Assembly: GCA_041395745.1 (NCBI GenBank) | Contig: JAWKZV010000003.1 | Location: forward strand, 1 to 64,000 | DNA from: Porticoccus sp041395745 | Lineage (GTDB): Bacteria > Pseudomonadota > Gammaproteobacteria > Pseudomonadales > Porticoccaceae | Direction: 5' to 3' | Length of the DNA: 64,000 nt | Shown: positions 17,464 to 25,146 of the stretch, in pieces | Layout of the letters: each line of letters starts with the position of its first letter | Position numbering within the stretch: the first letter of the stretch is position 1 | Made by a program: the position numbers and the translations under genes | Notes under the pieces: generated by a model | What the model was told of the DNA's origin: nothing | Seen by the model: the letters and a program-made list of their open reading frames with translations, nothing else | The model's database searches: none

Positions 17464-18009
17464 TTACTTCTTCCTGCTCTTGGGGGCAATCACCATGGTG
17501 AGTTGACGCCCTTCCATTTTGGGGAACTGCTCAACGGTGCCCAGTTCCTCAAGGTCCTGCTCAATGCGCTTGAGCATTTCCATCCCGAGTTCCTGGTGCG
17601 CCATTTCACGGCCGCGAAACCGCAAGGTTATCTTGGCCTTGTCCCCGTTTTCGAGGAACCGGATCAGGTTACGCAACTTGATCTGGTAGTCCCCAATGTC
17701 CGTTCCCGGACGAAACTTCATTTCTTTGACTTGGGTCTGCTTCTGCTTTTTGCGCTGGGCAGCCTGCTGCTTCTTGACCTCAAACAGTTTCTTGCCGTAG
17801 TCCATGACCTTACAGACCGGCGGCTCCGCATCCGGGGCAATCTCCACCAGATCCAGACCGGCAGCTACTGCCGCTTCCAGTGCTTCAGCAATACTGACTA
17901 CGCCGACCTGTTCGCCGTCGGCGCCAACCAAACGCACCTCAGGGACATCGATCTCGTCATTCATGCGAGATCGCTTCGCGGTCCCCTTGCTGTAATTTTT
18001 CTTGATAAT
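17464..18009 (-). CDS. infC: Translation initiation factor IF-3 (ATT start)
   Basis: Dissociates ribosomes and proofreads start-codon choice. 181 residues when started at ATT 18009, with GGAG five bases upstream; this agrees with E. coli IF-3 (180) and with the known autoregulatory AUU start. A longer ATG frame from 18081 would overlap the thrS end and add residues not seen in the family. Conserved parts: NDEIDVPEVRLVGADGEQVG and VDLVEIAPDAEPPVC-like text in the N-terminal domain, and EMKFRPGTDIGDYQIKLRN in the C-terminal domain. Starts 13 bases after thrS. Confidence 0.95.
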   Translation of the reverse strand: MIKKNYSKGTAKRSRMNDEIDVPEVRLVGADGEQVGVVSIAEALEAAVAAGLDLVEIAPDAEPPVCKVMDYGKKLFEVKKQQAAQRKKQKQTQVKEMKFRPGTDIGDYQIKLRNLIRFLENGDKAKITLRFRGREMAHQELGMEMLKRIEQDLEELGTVEQFPKMEGRQLTMVIAPKSRKK

Positions 18010-18022
18010 CCAATCTCCAACT

Positions 18023-19948
18023 TCAGTCTTGTAAACGAACGCGACCGCGGCGTTTGACGTCCTGGGCAAGAAGCTCGGCAAAGGCGGTTACCTGCATGAT
18101 GCCGAGATCTTCACCGCCCCGTGTACGTACAGCCACGGTCTGCGTTTCTACTTCCCTATCGCCGATCACCAGCAGGTAGGGAACCTTCTGAATTGTGTGC
18201 TCGCGGATTTTAAAGCCGATTTTTTCGTTTCTCAAGTCATTTTCGACCCGGAACCCCTTGTTTTTCAAGGCATCAGCCACGCCAGCAACGTATTCCGCCT
18301 GCGCATCGGTGATATTCATCACCACCGCTTGGCAGGGAGACAGCCAGGTGGGGAAAGCCCCCTCGTAATGCTCGATCAGAATACCGATAAAGCGTTCGAA
18401 GGAACCGAGAATGGCGCGGTGCAGCATAACCGGCACCTGACGGGAACCGTCTTCCGACACATACTGGGCGTCGAGACGGCCCGGCATGGAAAAATCCACC
18501 TGGATAGTGCCGCACTGCCACACCCGCTCCAGGCAGTCTTTCAGGGAAAACTCAATCTTCGGCCCGTAGAAAGCCCCTTCACCGGGCAGCAATTCGTAAT
18601 CCAGCCCCTTGGCCACCAGCGCATCTGCCAGGGCCTTCTCCGCCTTATCCCACACCTCGTCACTACCGACGCGCTGTTCGGGACGGGTGGAGAGGCGAAT
18701 GATCACGTCTTCGAAGCCGAAGTCCCGGTAGACTTCGAACAACAGGTCGGTGAAGTTGGACACCTCGGTCTGAATCTGGGACTCCGCACAGAAAATGTGG
18801 GCGTCATCCTGCACAAAGCCGCGCACTCGCATCAGCCCCTGCAGGGTTCCGGAGGCCTCATTGCGGTGACAGGAACCGAACTCTGCCAACCGCAGTGGCA
18901 GGTCGCGATAGCTCTTCAGGCCCTGGTTGAATACCTGGATATGGCATGGGCAGTTCATCGGTTTGACCGCGTAGTCCCGGGACTCGGATTCCACGGTAAA
19001 CATGTTGTCGCGGAACTTGTCCCAGTGGCCGGAACGCTCCCACAGGGTACGGTCAACCACCTGAGGAGTCTTGATCTCCCGATAGCCATTGTGGCGCTGC
19101 ACTTCGCGCATGTAGCTTTCAATCTGGGTGTAGATACTCCAACCCTTGGGATGCCAGAACACCATACCTGGTGCTTCTTCCTGCAGGTGGAACAGATCGA
19201 ATTTCTTGGCCAGTTTGCGGTGATCCCTTTTTTCCGCCTCCTCCAGACGGTGCAAATAGGCCTTCAGGTCTTTCTTGTTAGTCCAGGCGGTACCGTAGAC
19301 CCGCTGCAACATTTCGTTGTTGGAGTCGCCGCGCCAGTAGGCCCCGGCCACTTTCATCAGCTTGAAGTACTTGAGCTTGCCGGTGGAGGGCACGTGCGGC
19401 CCCCGACACAGGTCCTCAAAATCACCCTGGCGATAGAGGGAAAGATCTTCATTGACAGGAATGCTCTCGATGATCTCGGCCTTGTAGCTTTCCCCCAAAT
19501 CACGGAAATAGGCTACCGCGTCATCCCGGGAAAGCACCCGACGCACCACGGTGTTGTCCGCTTCAGCCAACTCGGTCATTTTCGCTTCGATTGCTTCCAG
19601 ATCATCCGGAGTAAACGGTCTCTGGTAGGCAAAATCATAATAAAAGCCGTTATCAATCACCGGTCCGATAGTTACCTGGGCATCCGGAAACAGTTGTTTC
19701 ACCGCCTGCGCCAACAGGTGCGCGGTAGAGTGGCGAATAATCTCCAACCCCTCATCGGACTTATCGGTAATGATCGACAGCTCGGTATCGCTTTCAATCA
19801 GATAGGAAGTGTCGAGCAGGTGGTCACCAATTTTGCCCGCCAGTGCCGCATTGGCCAGGCCCGGGCCAATATCGGCCGCCACATCATGGATGGTGATCGG
19901 TTGCGGGTAAGTGCGTTGACTGCCGTCAGGGAGGGTAATAACAGGCAT
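18023..19948 (-). CDS. thrS: Threonyl-tRNA synthetase
   Basis: Charges tRNAThr and edits mis-charged serine. 641 residues from ATG 19948 (MPVITLPDGSQRTY), with AAGGA a few bases upstream. Domains: TGS (~1-60), editing domain with HSTAHLLAQ (~73), class II core with MNCPCHIQVFN containing a zinc-ligand cysteine, and a C-terminal anticodon-binding domain with NEKIGFKIREHTIQKVPYLL. The first gene of the translation operon on the minus strand. The family autoregulates by mRNA mimicry in E. coli; not tested here. Confidence 0.97.
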   Translation of the reverse strand: MPVITLPDGSQRTYPQPITIHDVAADIGPGLANAALAGKIGDHLLDTSYLIESDTELSIITDKSDEGLEIIRHSTAHLLAQAVKQLFPDAQVTIGPVIDNGFYYDFAYQRPFTPDDLEAIEAKMTELAEADNTVVRRVLSRDDAVAYFRDLGESYKAEIIESIPVNEDLSLYRQGDFEDLCRGPHVPSTGKLKYFKLMKVAGAYWRGDSNNEMLQRVYGTAWTNKKDLKAYLHRLEEAEKRDHRKLAKKFDLFHLQEEAPGMVFWHPKGWSIYTQIESYMREVQRHNGYREIKTPQVVDRTLWERSGHWDKFRDNMFTVESESRDYAVKPMNCPCHIQVFNQGLKSYRDLPLRLAEFGSCHRNEASGTLQGLMRVRGFVQDDAHIFCAESQIQTEVSNFTDLLFEVYRDFGFEDVIIRLSTRPEQRVGSDEVWDKAEKALADALVAKGLDYELLPGEGAFYGPKIEFSLKDCLERVWQCGTIQVDFSMPGRLDAQYVSEDGSRQVPVMLHRAILGSFERFIGILIEHYEGAFPTWLSPCQAVVMNITDAQAEYVAGVADALKNKGFRVENDLRNEKIGFKIREHTIQKVPYLLVIGDREVETQTVAVRTRGGEDLGIMQVTAFAELLAQDVKRRGRVRLQD

Positions 19949-20090
19949 ATTGCGATCCTTTCCAGTGGTGACCCCTACCAAAGGCCACATGGTTCATGCT
20001 GCAATGCAGCTACTGTGAGTGAGCTGGCCATTCTAACGGCTTAACATTGATAATCAAGCTGTTATACCGGGTTAAAAATTGGATTCGGGC

Positions 20091-20119
20091 TTGTCAGCAC
20101 CAGGGACGGCTGGTACATT
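20091..20119 (+). promoter_or_regulatory. Promoter of tRNAVal(GAC)
   Basis: TTGTCA (20091-20096), 17-base spacer, TACATT (20114-20119), then ACGCGCC. GC-rich discriminators of this kind are typical of stringently controlled tRNA promoters. Confidence 0.75.
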
Positions 20120-20147
20120 ACGCGCCTCTTCAAAGAGTCCGTTTTAT

Positions 20148-20224
20148 AGGCACGTAGCTCAGTTGGTTAGAGCACCACCTTGACATGGTGGGGGTCGGTG
20201 GTTCGAATCCACTCGTGCCTACCA
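20148..20224 (+). tRNA. tRNA-Val (GAC)
   Basis: 77 bases with encoded CCA. Acceptor AGGCACG/CGTGCCT, TAGCTCAG D arm, anticodon loop TTGACAT giving GAC, and TTCGAAT T loop. It starts with A, as seen for this isoacceptor in Pseudomonas. Confidence 0.96.
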
Positions 20225-20230
20225 AACAAG

Positions 20231-20260
20231 AAGCCCACCAGAACCGGTGGGCTTTTTTTT
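20231..20260 (+). terminator. Terminator of tRNAVal(GAC)
   Basis: AAGCCCACC/GGTGGGCTT stem with six-base loop and eight T, seven bases after the tRNA. Confidence 0.9.
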
Positions 20261-20365
20261 CGCGCAAGCACAGGCCATGAAACAGCACTGGCACACAGGT
20301 GCACTTTTTTCCACCAGAGAGTTACACTCTCCGCCTAAAATAATGACCACGTTAGGTAAGTTCCA

Positions 20366-20728
20366 ATGTTTAAAATTAAAACGCCTGCTTTCATTCTCGC
20401 CTCACTGCTGATGCTGACAGGCTGCGTTACCTCTGGAGAGAAGGCGGCCCTCAGTAAGCTGGAGGGAAAACCCATCAGTGATCTGGTTAAAAAATACGGC
20501 GAACCTCTGGAAGTTAAGACGAAAGATGATGGCGATACATATATTTGGGAACATACTGAAAAAGTCGCACTACAAAATACGAAGCAGGGAACGGCGTTCA
20601 CACAAAACACCATCGACGTAAAATGTCGCCTGACAGCTTACACATCAGGAACGGATAAAACTGTTACCAAAGCTTTAACGAAGGGCAACTACTACGTTTG
20701 TGCCTTTTTCACCCACAGACTGAGATGA
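20366..20728 (+). CDS. Small predicted lipoprotein, function unknown
   Basis: 120 residues. Signal peptide with lipobox LTGC (cysteine at about residue 19), so the mature protein is probably an inner- or outer-membrane-anchored lipoprotein. The early mature part, LEGKPISDLVKKYGEPLEV, resembles the short helix-turn region of SmpA/OmlA-like lipoproteins, but similarity is limited. The C-terminal half has two cysteines (VKCRLTAY and YYVCAFF) that could form a disulfide. The start has AGGTAAG upstream. No operon partner is evident; another exported protein follows 105 bases later. Confidence 0.65.
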   Translation: MFKIKTPAFILASLLMLTGCVTSGEKAALSKLEGKPISDLVKKYGEPLEVKTKDDGDTYIWEHTEKVALQNTKQGTAFTQNTIDVKCRLTAYTSGTDKTVTKALTKGNYYVCAFFTHRLR

Positions 20729-20833
20729 GCGGGTTACACTAAAAATTAACCGAATGGAACCAGCTATCTCAACAAGTGTCTCTTATATGACCCGGTGGAG
20801 AAATCCCCACGTTCCACCTCAGGAAGGCAGTCC

Positions 20834-21232
20834 ATGAAAAAATGCGCAATCATGCTTCTGGCTAGCACACTACTCCTCGCGAACAACCTGTATGCCGAGG
20901 AAGGCAACTACACCTGCCAAGTAAGTAGCATTTACCTGACGGGTAAAGGAAGGTCTGTTGACCCGGCAGGCGAAACTCTCAGTTTCTCCATTAAAGGAGA
21001 GATACTGACCCTCACCAACACCAGTGGCGGCAAGACTTATAACCATGATCTGAACATACAAACCCACAACAACTTCGCTGTACTGGCCAAAAACGAAAGC
21101 ATGATTTTTTCTTACCGCTTTAACGGCGGAGCCTTCGAATGGTCAACCGGCATTGGCAAATCGGACTTTAACCGGGATCTCGGACACACCGGCAAGCAGA
21201 TGCGAGTTGCAGGTGCCTGCGCAGCAAATTAA
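20834..21232 (+). CDS. Small secreted protein, function unknown
   Basis: 132 residues from ATG 20834 (MKKCAIMLLASTLLLANNLYA), chosen because AGGAAGG lies about seven bases upstream; a longer frame from 20795 lacks a site and would bury the signal peptide. A signal peptidase I site follows LYA. The mature protein looks like all-beta, with repeated short strands (ETLSFSIKGEILTLTNTSGG) and two cysteines. No family is recognised. It is followed by a very strong hairpin terminator. Confidence 0.65.
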   Translation: MKKCAIMLLASTLLLANNLYAEEGNYTCQVSSIYLTGKGRSVDPAGETLSFSIKGEILTLTNTSGGKTYNHDLNIQTHNNFAVLAKNESMIFSYRFNGGAFEWSTGIGKSDFNRDLGHTGKQMRVAGACAAN

Positions 21233-21245
21233 AGCTTTACAAAAG

Positions 21246-21291
21246 GCCCAACAAAAAAGCCCATGTAAACACATGGGCTTTTTTGTTGGGC
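21246..21291. terminator. Long perfect hairpin terminator
   Basis: A 21-bp perfect inverted repeat with an AAAC loop; GCCCAACAAAAAAGCCCATGT pairs with its complement at 21271-21291. A core GCCCATGT stem next to TTTTTT on both strands makes it a bidirectional terminator between the secreted protein and the decayed genes on the other strand. Confidence 0.85.
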
Positions 21292-21313
21292 TGGGAATCG
21301 AAAACAAATTTTA

Positions 21314-21850
21314 CTATTCCCGCCTATACACAGGCGCCATCAGGAGCAGCTGCTGTCCCTCAACATCCAATCGCACCAATGCAACCATGGGGATATTCAA
21401 GCCAGCTAGCGCCTCCCTGCCCCGTTCGTACACCTTCTCAAGAACAAATCCCAGAGCACAGACTTTACTTCCACTTTGCTGAAGCAACCGCAGCATAACT
21501 AGGGCGGTCTGACCACTACCAAGAAAATCGTCGATCAGCACCGCCCCACCGTAGTCAAAGGACGTTGCTTCCTGGCAAACACCATGGGGACGCGCAGTGT
21601 CTGAGATGCAACCAGTGCCAGGGCTATGCCTCTGGTCTCAGCTATCAAGTGATACATCCTACACTCCACCCCGTGCAAGCTCTGCTGCGACCGCTTTGCC
21701 GATTTCTGTCATTAGGTTGGTAACAATACGGCGATTCAGAAAACTTCCAGCTTGAATCTGCCCCTTAGCAAGATAACGGGTATGGGCAAAGATACGCTCT
21801 ACCAACGTTCCGGACTGGGCAGCTAAAGCACCAGAAGAGGTCACCATCAA
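21314..21850 (-). pseudogene. Decayed xanthine-type phosphoribosyltransferase gene
   Basis: Three pieces of one purine phosphoribosyltransferase are readable in order but in different frames. The front piece (21850-21659) has AGSFLNRRIVTNLMTEIG, like the N-terminal loop of Xpt; it ends at TAG. The middle piece (about 21650-21545) reads ETRGIALALVASQTLRVPMV, then FARKQRPLTT. The end piece (21541-21314) has the PRPP-binding loop LIDDFLGSGQTAL and a C-terminus LEKVYERGREALAG. At least two frame disruptions make the product non-functional as sequenced. Family assignment is from motif order; the exact substrate is unsure. Confidence 0.75.
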
Positions 21851-22153
21851 TCGAGCGCCCCCATCAGTTCGAGCACGTCATCAGCTGGCTGCGGAAAATC
21901 CATATAGTAGCTACCAACTACCCCCCATTTAGCATCGTTCAACCCGAATAGCCGCCACGATGCGAGCGGGGACGACGAGCCTTGGAATCACAAGATCCAT
22001 CGGCATTTTTAACTCCCGAGATACAACCGCGCCAACGGGCACTCCACCACGGGGCGGGGCATAAATGACGCATTCATCACTTCGTCTGCAATCTTTCAAT
22101 AGCCTGGCTAACTGCCTGCCCGTATCTTCTCGGTCACGAAAAACCGTTAAGCA
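21847..22153 (-). pseudogene. Internally deleted phosphoribosyltransferase-family gene
   Basis: The front (from about 22150) reads FRDREDTGRQLARLLKD, then YAPPRGGVPVGAVVSREL and MPMDLVIPR, like PF00156 proteins with the ALPRGGVPV motif. After about 21960 the frame shifts and the next readable part is LNDAKWGVVGSYYMDFPQP followed by ADDVLELMGALD. That matches the far C-terminus (WYxDFxQxxDEEV) of the same family. The central catalytic PRPP-loop region is missing, so this is a remnant. Its stop overlaps the start of the second decayed gene, suggesting an old two-gene operon downstream of uvrB. Confidence 0.65.
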
Positions 22154-22265
22154 ATTTCTTTGGAAAGTTTTCCCAAAATCTAGGCAGGCATTGGAATGGG
22201 CGCCATGTTCAGCAGCATCAATCAATAGTATGCAGAATGGACGAACAGCATATGTCCGCTTTGTT

Positions 22266-24308
22266 TCAGAGCACACCATCCACCCTTCGTTTCAACTCAT
22301 GCACCCGGTCACGCAGCCGCGCGGCCTCCTCAAACTCCAAGTTTTTGGCACATTCAAACATTTGATCTTCCAGGGCGGCAATCTGGTGCCAGATATCCCC
22401 TGCCGGGGCACCACCGACTTCCTCTACCCCGTATTTACCCCGTTTTTCAGCCACCTTGCGGCCACCCTTGCCGGGAATTGAGCGGGCCCCTTCCATGATG
22501 TCCGCCACCGACTTCAGGATGCCCTGTGGGGTCACATGGTGTTCGAGGTTATAGGCCAGCTGCTTCTCCCGCCGCCGCTCGGTCTCATCCATGGCCCGCT
22601 GCATGGAACCGGTGACCTTGTCGGCGTAGAGAATGGCGCGACCATGAACATTGCGGGCCGCCCGACCGATGGTCTGGATCAACGACTGTTCAGAGCGCAG
22701 GAAGCCCTCCTTGTCGGCGTCGAATACCGCCACCAGTGCCACCTCGGGCATATCCAGCCCTTCCCGCAGCAGGTTGATGCCCACCAGCACGTCGAACTCG
22801 CCGAGGCGCAGGTCGCGGATGATCTCCACCCGCTCCACCGTCTCGATATCCGAGTGCAGGTAGCGCACCCTTACCCCGTGCTCATCCAGGTACTCTGTCA
22901 GATCCTCCGCCATGCGCTTGGTGAGCACCGTGATCAACACTCGCTCGCCATGCTGCACACTGTGATTGATCTCCGACAGCACATCGTCCACCTGGGAGCT
23001 GGCCGGGCGCACCATAATTTCCGGGTCCACCAGGCCGGTGGGGCGCACTACCTGTTCCACCACCTGGCCGGCCTTCTCCGCCTCGTATTTACCCGGGGTG
23101 GCAGAGACAAAAATGGTCTGCGGCATCAGCCGCTCCCACTCGTCGAAGCGCAGCGGCCGGTTGTCCAGCGCCGAGGGTAGCCGGAAGCCGTATTCCACCA
23201 GGGTTTCCTTGCGGGAGCGGTCGCCCCGGTACATGCCCCCCAACTGGGGAATGGTGACATGGGATTCGTCGATCACCAGCAGGGAATCCGCCGGCAGGTA
23301 GTCATACAGGGTCGGTGGCGGCTCGCCGGGCTGGCGGCCTGACAGATAGCGGGAATAGTTCTCGATACCGGTGCAATAGCCCAGCTCCTGCATCATCTCC
23401 AGATCGTAGCGGGTGCGCTCCCGCAACCGCTGCTCCTCCACCAGCTTATGCACCGAGCGCAGTTGCTCCAGGCGCTCGGCCAGCTCCTCCCGGATTCCCT
23501 CCATGGCATCGAGAATGGTCTGGCGCGGCGTCACGTAGTGGGACTTGGGGTATATGGTCACCCGCGGCACCCGCCCGAACACCTCGCCGGTGAGGGGATC
23601 GAACAGGGAAATGTTCTCCACCTCGTCGTCAAACAGCTCCACCCGCACCGCTTCGTTGTCGGAATCGGCAGGATAGATATCGATGACATCGCCGCGCACC
23701 CGGTAGGTTGCTCGCTGAAACACCGAGTCGTTGCGGTTGTACTGCAACTCCGCCAGCCGCCGCAGGATGTCCCGCTGGTCCACCCGGTCGCCGCGCACCA
23801 GGTGCAACACCATCTTCAGGTAGGATTCGGGATCACCCAAGCCGTAAATGGCGGACACTGTCGCCACCACGATGACATCCTTCCTCTCCATCAGCGCCTT
23901 GGTGGCGGACAGGCGCATCTGCTCAATGTGCTGGTTGATCGAGGCATCCTTTTCGATAAAGGTATCCGAGGACGGCACATAAGCCTCGGGCTGGTAGTAG
24001 TCGTAGTAGGAGACGAAATACTCTACCGCGTTCTCGGGAAAGAAATCCCGGAACTCCCCGTAGAGCTGTGCCGCCAACGTCTTGTTGTGTGCCAATACCA
24101 GGGTTGGCCGCTGCACCTTGCCAATCACATTGGCGATGGTGAAGGTCTTGCCGGAACCGGTGACCCCGAGTAGGGTCTGGGCAGCCAGGCCGGCCTCCAG
24201 GCCATCGACCAGACGTTTAATGGCCTCCGGCTGATCCCCGGAAGGCTGATAGGAACTGTGAACTTCAAAGGGTCGGGACACTACGGGAGGCTCCAAATGA
24301 TCGGCCAA
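22266..24308 (-). CDS. uvrB: UvrABC excision nuclease subunit B
   Basis: Damage-verifying helicase-like subunit of nucleotide excision repair. 680 residues. Walker A GVTGSGKT, beta-hairpin SYYDYYQPEAYVP, DESH box, motif VI QTIGRAARN, and a C-terminal UVR domain (LEDQMFECAKNLEFEEAARL) for UvrC binding. ATG 24308. I saw no LexA-type CTG-N10-CAG box in the 100 bases upstream, so SOS control is not supported by eye. tRNAAsn diverges upstream. Confidence 0.97.
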   Translation of the reverse strand: MADHLEPPVVSRPFEVHSSYQPSGDQPEAIKRLVDGLEAGLAAQTLLGVTGSGKTFTIANVIGKVQRPTLVLAHNKTLAAQLYGEFRDFFPENAVEYFVSYYDYYQPEAYVPSSDTFIEKDASINQHIEQMRLSATKALMERKDVIVVATVSAIYGLGDPESYLKMVLHLVRGDRVDQRDILRRLAELQYNRNDSVFQRATYRVRGDVIDIYPADSDNEAVRVELFDDEVENISLFDPLTGEVFGRVPRVTIYPKSHYVTPRQTILDAMEGIREELAERLEQLRSVHKLVEEQRLRERTRYDLEMMQELGYCTGIENYSRYLSGRQPGEPPPTLYDYLPADSLLVIDESHVTIPQLGGMYRGDRSRKETLVEYGFRLPSALDNRPLRFDEWERLMPQTIFVSATPGKYEAEKAGQVVEQVVRPTGLVDPEIMVRPASSQVDDVLSEINHSVQHGERVLITVLTKRMAEDLTEYLDEHGVRVRYLHSDIETVERVEIIRDLRLGEFDVLVGINLLREGLDMPEVALVAVFDADKEGFLRSEQSLIQTIGRAARNVHGRAILYADKVTGSMQRAMDETERRREKQLAYNLEHHVTPQGILKSVADIMEGARSIPGKGGRKVAEKRGKYGVEEVGGAPAGDIWHQIAALEDQMFECAKNLEFEEAARLRDRVHELKRRVDGVL

Positions 24309-24361
24309 AACCGTTTAATTATATGCCAATAAAGCGGGTGAATTTGGGGCTTCAGCAGGGG

Positions 24362-24390
24362 TTGACTCCCCGAAACTCGCTCTATAAGAT
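24362..24390 (+). promoter_or_regulatory. Promoter of tRNAAsn
   Basis: TTGACT (24362-24367), 17-base spacer, TAAGAT (24385-24390), then ACGCGCC, the same discriminator as before tRNAVal(GAC). Confidence 0.75.
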
Positions 24391-24412
24391 ACGCGCCTCT
24401 CAACGAGACTGT

Positions 24413-24488
24413 TCCGCCTTAGCTCAGTCGGTAGAGCAAATGACTGTTAATCATTGGGTCGCTGGTTCGAGCCCAGCAGGCGGAGCCA
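24413..24488 (+). tRNA. tRNA-Asn (GTT)
   Basis: 76 bases with encoded CCA. Acceptor TCCGCCT/AGGCGGA with G discriminator, TAGCTCAG D arm, anticodon loop CTGTTAA giving GTT, and TTCGAGC T loop. Confidence 0.97.
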
Positions 24489-24495
24489 AATAAAG

Positions 24496-24528
24496 AAAAG
24501 GGCTGCATTAATTGCAGCCTTTTTTTTA
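24496..24528 (+). terminator. Terminator of tRNAAsn
   Basis: GGCTGCA/TGCAGCC stem with TTAAT loop, extended by flanking A and T runs, eight bases after the tRNA. Confidence 0.9.
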
Positions 24529-24636
24529 TATCTCTAAACTGCCGGGCATAATAAAACCTCACTCCAAGGACGGCGCGGCATTGACCAGCCGGGGATACTG
24601 AGGACAAACAGACATAACAAGCCACAAGCACCTGAC

Positions 24637-24993
24637 ATGAATGCAAGAATCCTTTTTTCCGTACTGGCCGTATTCACCCTGATATCAGCCCCTTGCTTGG
24701 CCGACTCTAAATTCGATCAAACATTGGAGCTGGCGCAGCAAGGTGACACCCAAGCACAGTCTGAACTCGGGATGATGTACGCCAAAGGCAAGGGGACCAA
24801 GCAAAACAATGTCAGCGCCTTTATCTGGATGTCCGCCGCCAAGGCCAGCGGAAATCAAGAGGCCGAACACAACCTGCAAGCCTTGCGCAAACGCATGTCC
24901 CTGAAAGAAATCATCGACGGTCAGGCCAAAGCCGCCAAATGTATCGGATCGCACTACCAACACTGCAAACCAGCCACCCCTCCTGTTTTTTGA
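24637..24993 (+). CDS. Exported Sel1-repeat protein
   Basis: 118 residues with a cleavable signal peptide (cleavage after LISAPCLA). The mature part carries one clear and one partial Sel1/TPR-like repeat: QGDTQAQSELGMMYAKGKG and FIWMSAAKASGNQEAEHNL. Sel1 proteins usually serve as periplasmic protein-protein scaffolds. The tail has two cysteines (AAKCIGSHYQHC) that may pair. Partners are unknown; it is not obviously cotranscribed with fadE, which follows after 153 bases holding a tandem repeat. Confidence 0.75.
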   Translation: MNARILFSVLAVFTLISAPCLADSKFDQTLELAQQGDTQAQSELGMMYAKGKGTKQNNVSAFIWMSAAKASGNQEAEHNLQALRKRMSLKEIIDGQAKAAKCIGSHYQHCKPATPPVF

Positions 24994-25041
24994 AAATCAC
25001 CGGCAAAATCGAGACTGGGCCTCATCGCGCAGATCGACTAT

Positions 25042-25101
25042 GGTTGCGTAAAGAAAGGTTGCATAGAGATTGGCTGCGCAGAGAACGGTTGCGCAAAGAG
25101 A
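25042..25101 (+). repeat. Four tandem 15-bp repeats
   Basis: Four adjacent units starting at 25042, 25057, 25072 and 25087: GGTTGCGTAAAGAAA, GGTTGCATAGAGATT, GGCTGCGCAGAGAAC and GGTTGCGCAAAGAGA. They lie 45 bases before fadE. Unit length is a multiple of three and the frame is open, but no start or gene is convincing. Could be repeated regulator sites or a small minisatellite. Confidence 0.75.
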
Positions 25102-25146
25102 CGCCGCAAGTCCTCGCCCGCCCACACCAGAGAAGGTGAAATAACC

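Noticed and set aside
18197..20044. Large plus-strand open frame opposite thrS
   Set aside because: It is antisense to a conserved gene, has no family features and is rich in His/Gln typical of shadow frames.
24309..24412. LexA box before uvrB
   Set aside because: No CTG-N10-CAG pattern in the interval, so SOS control is not claimed.
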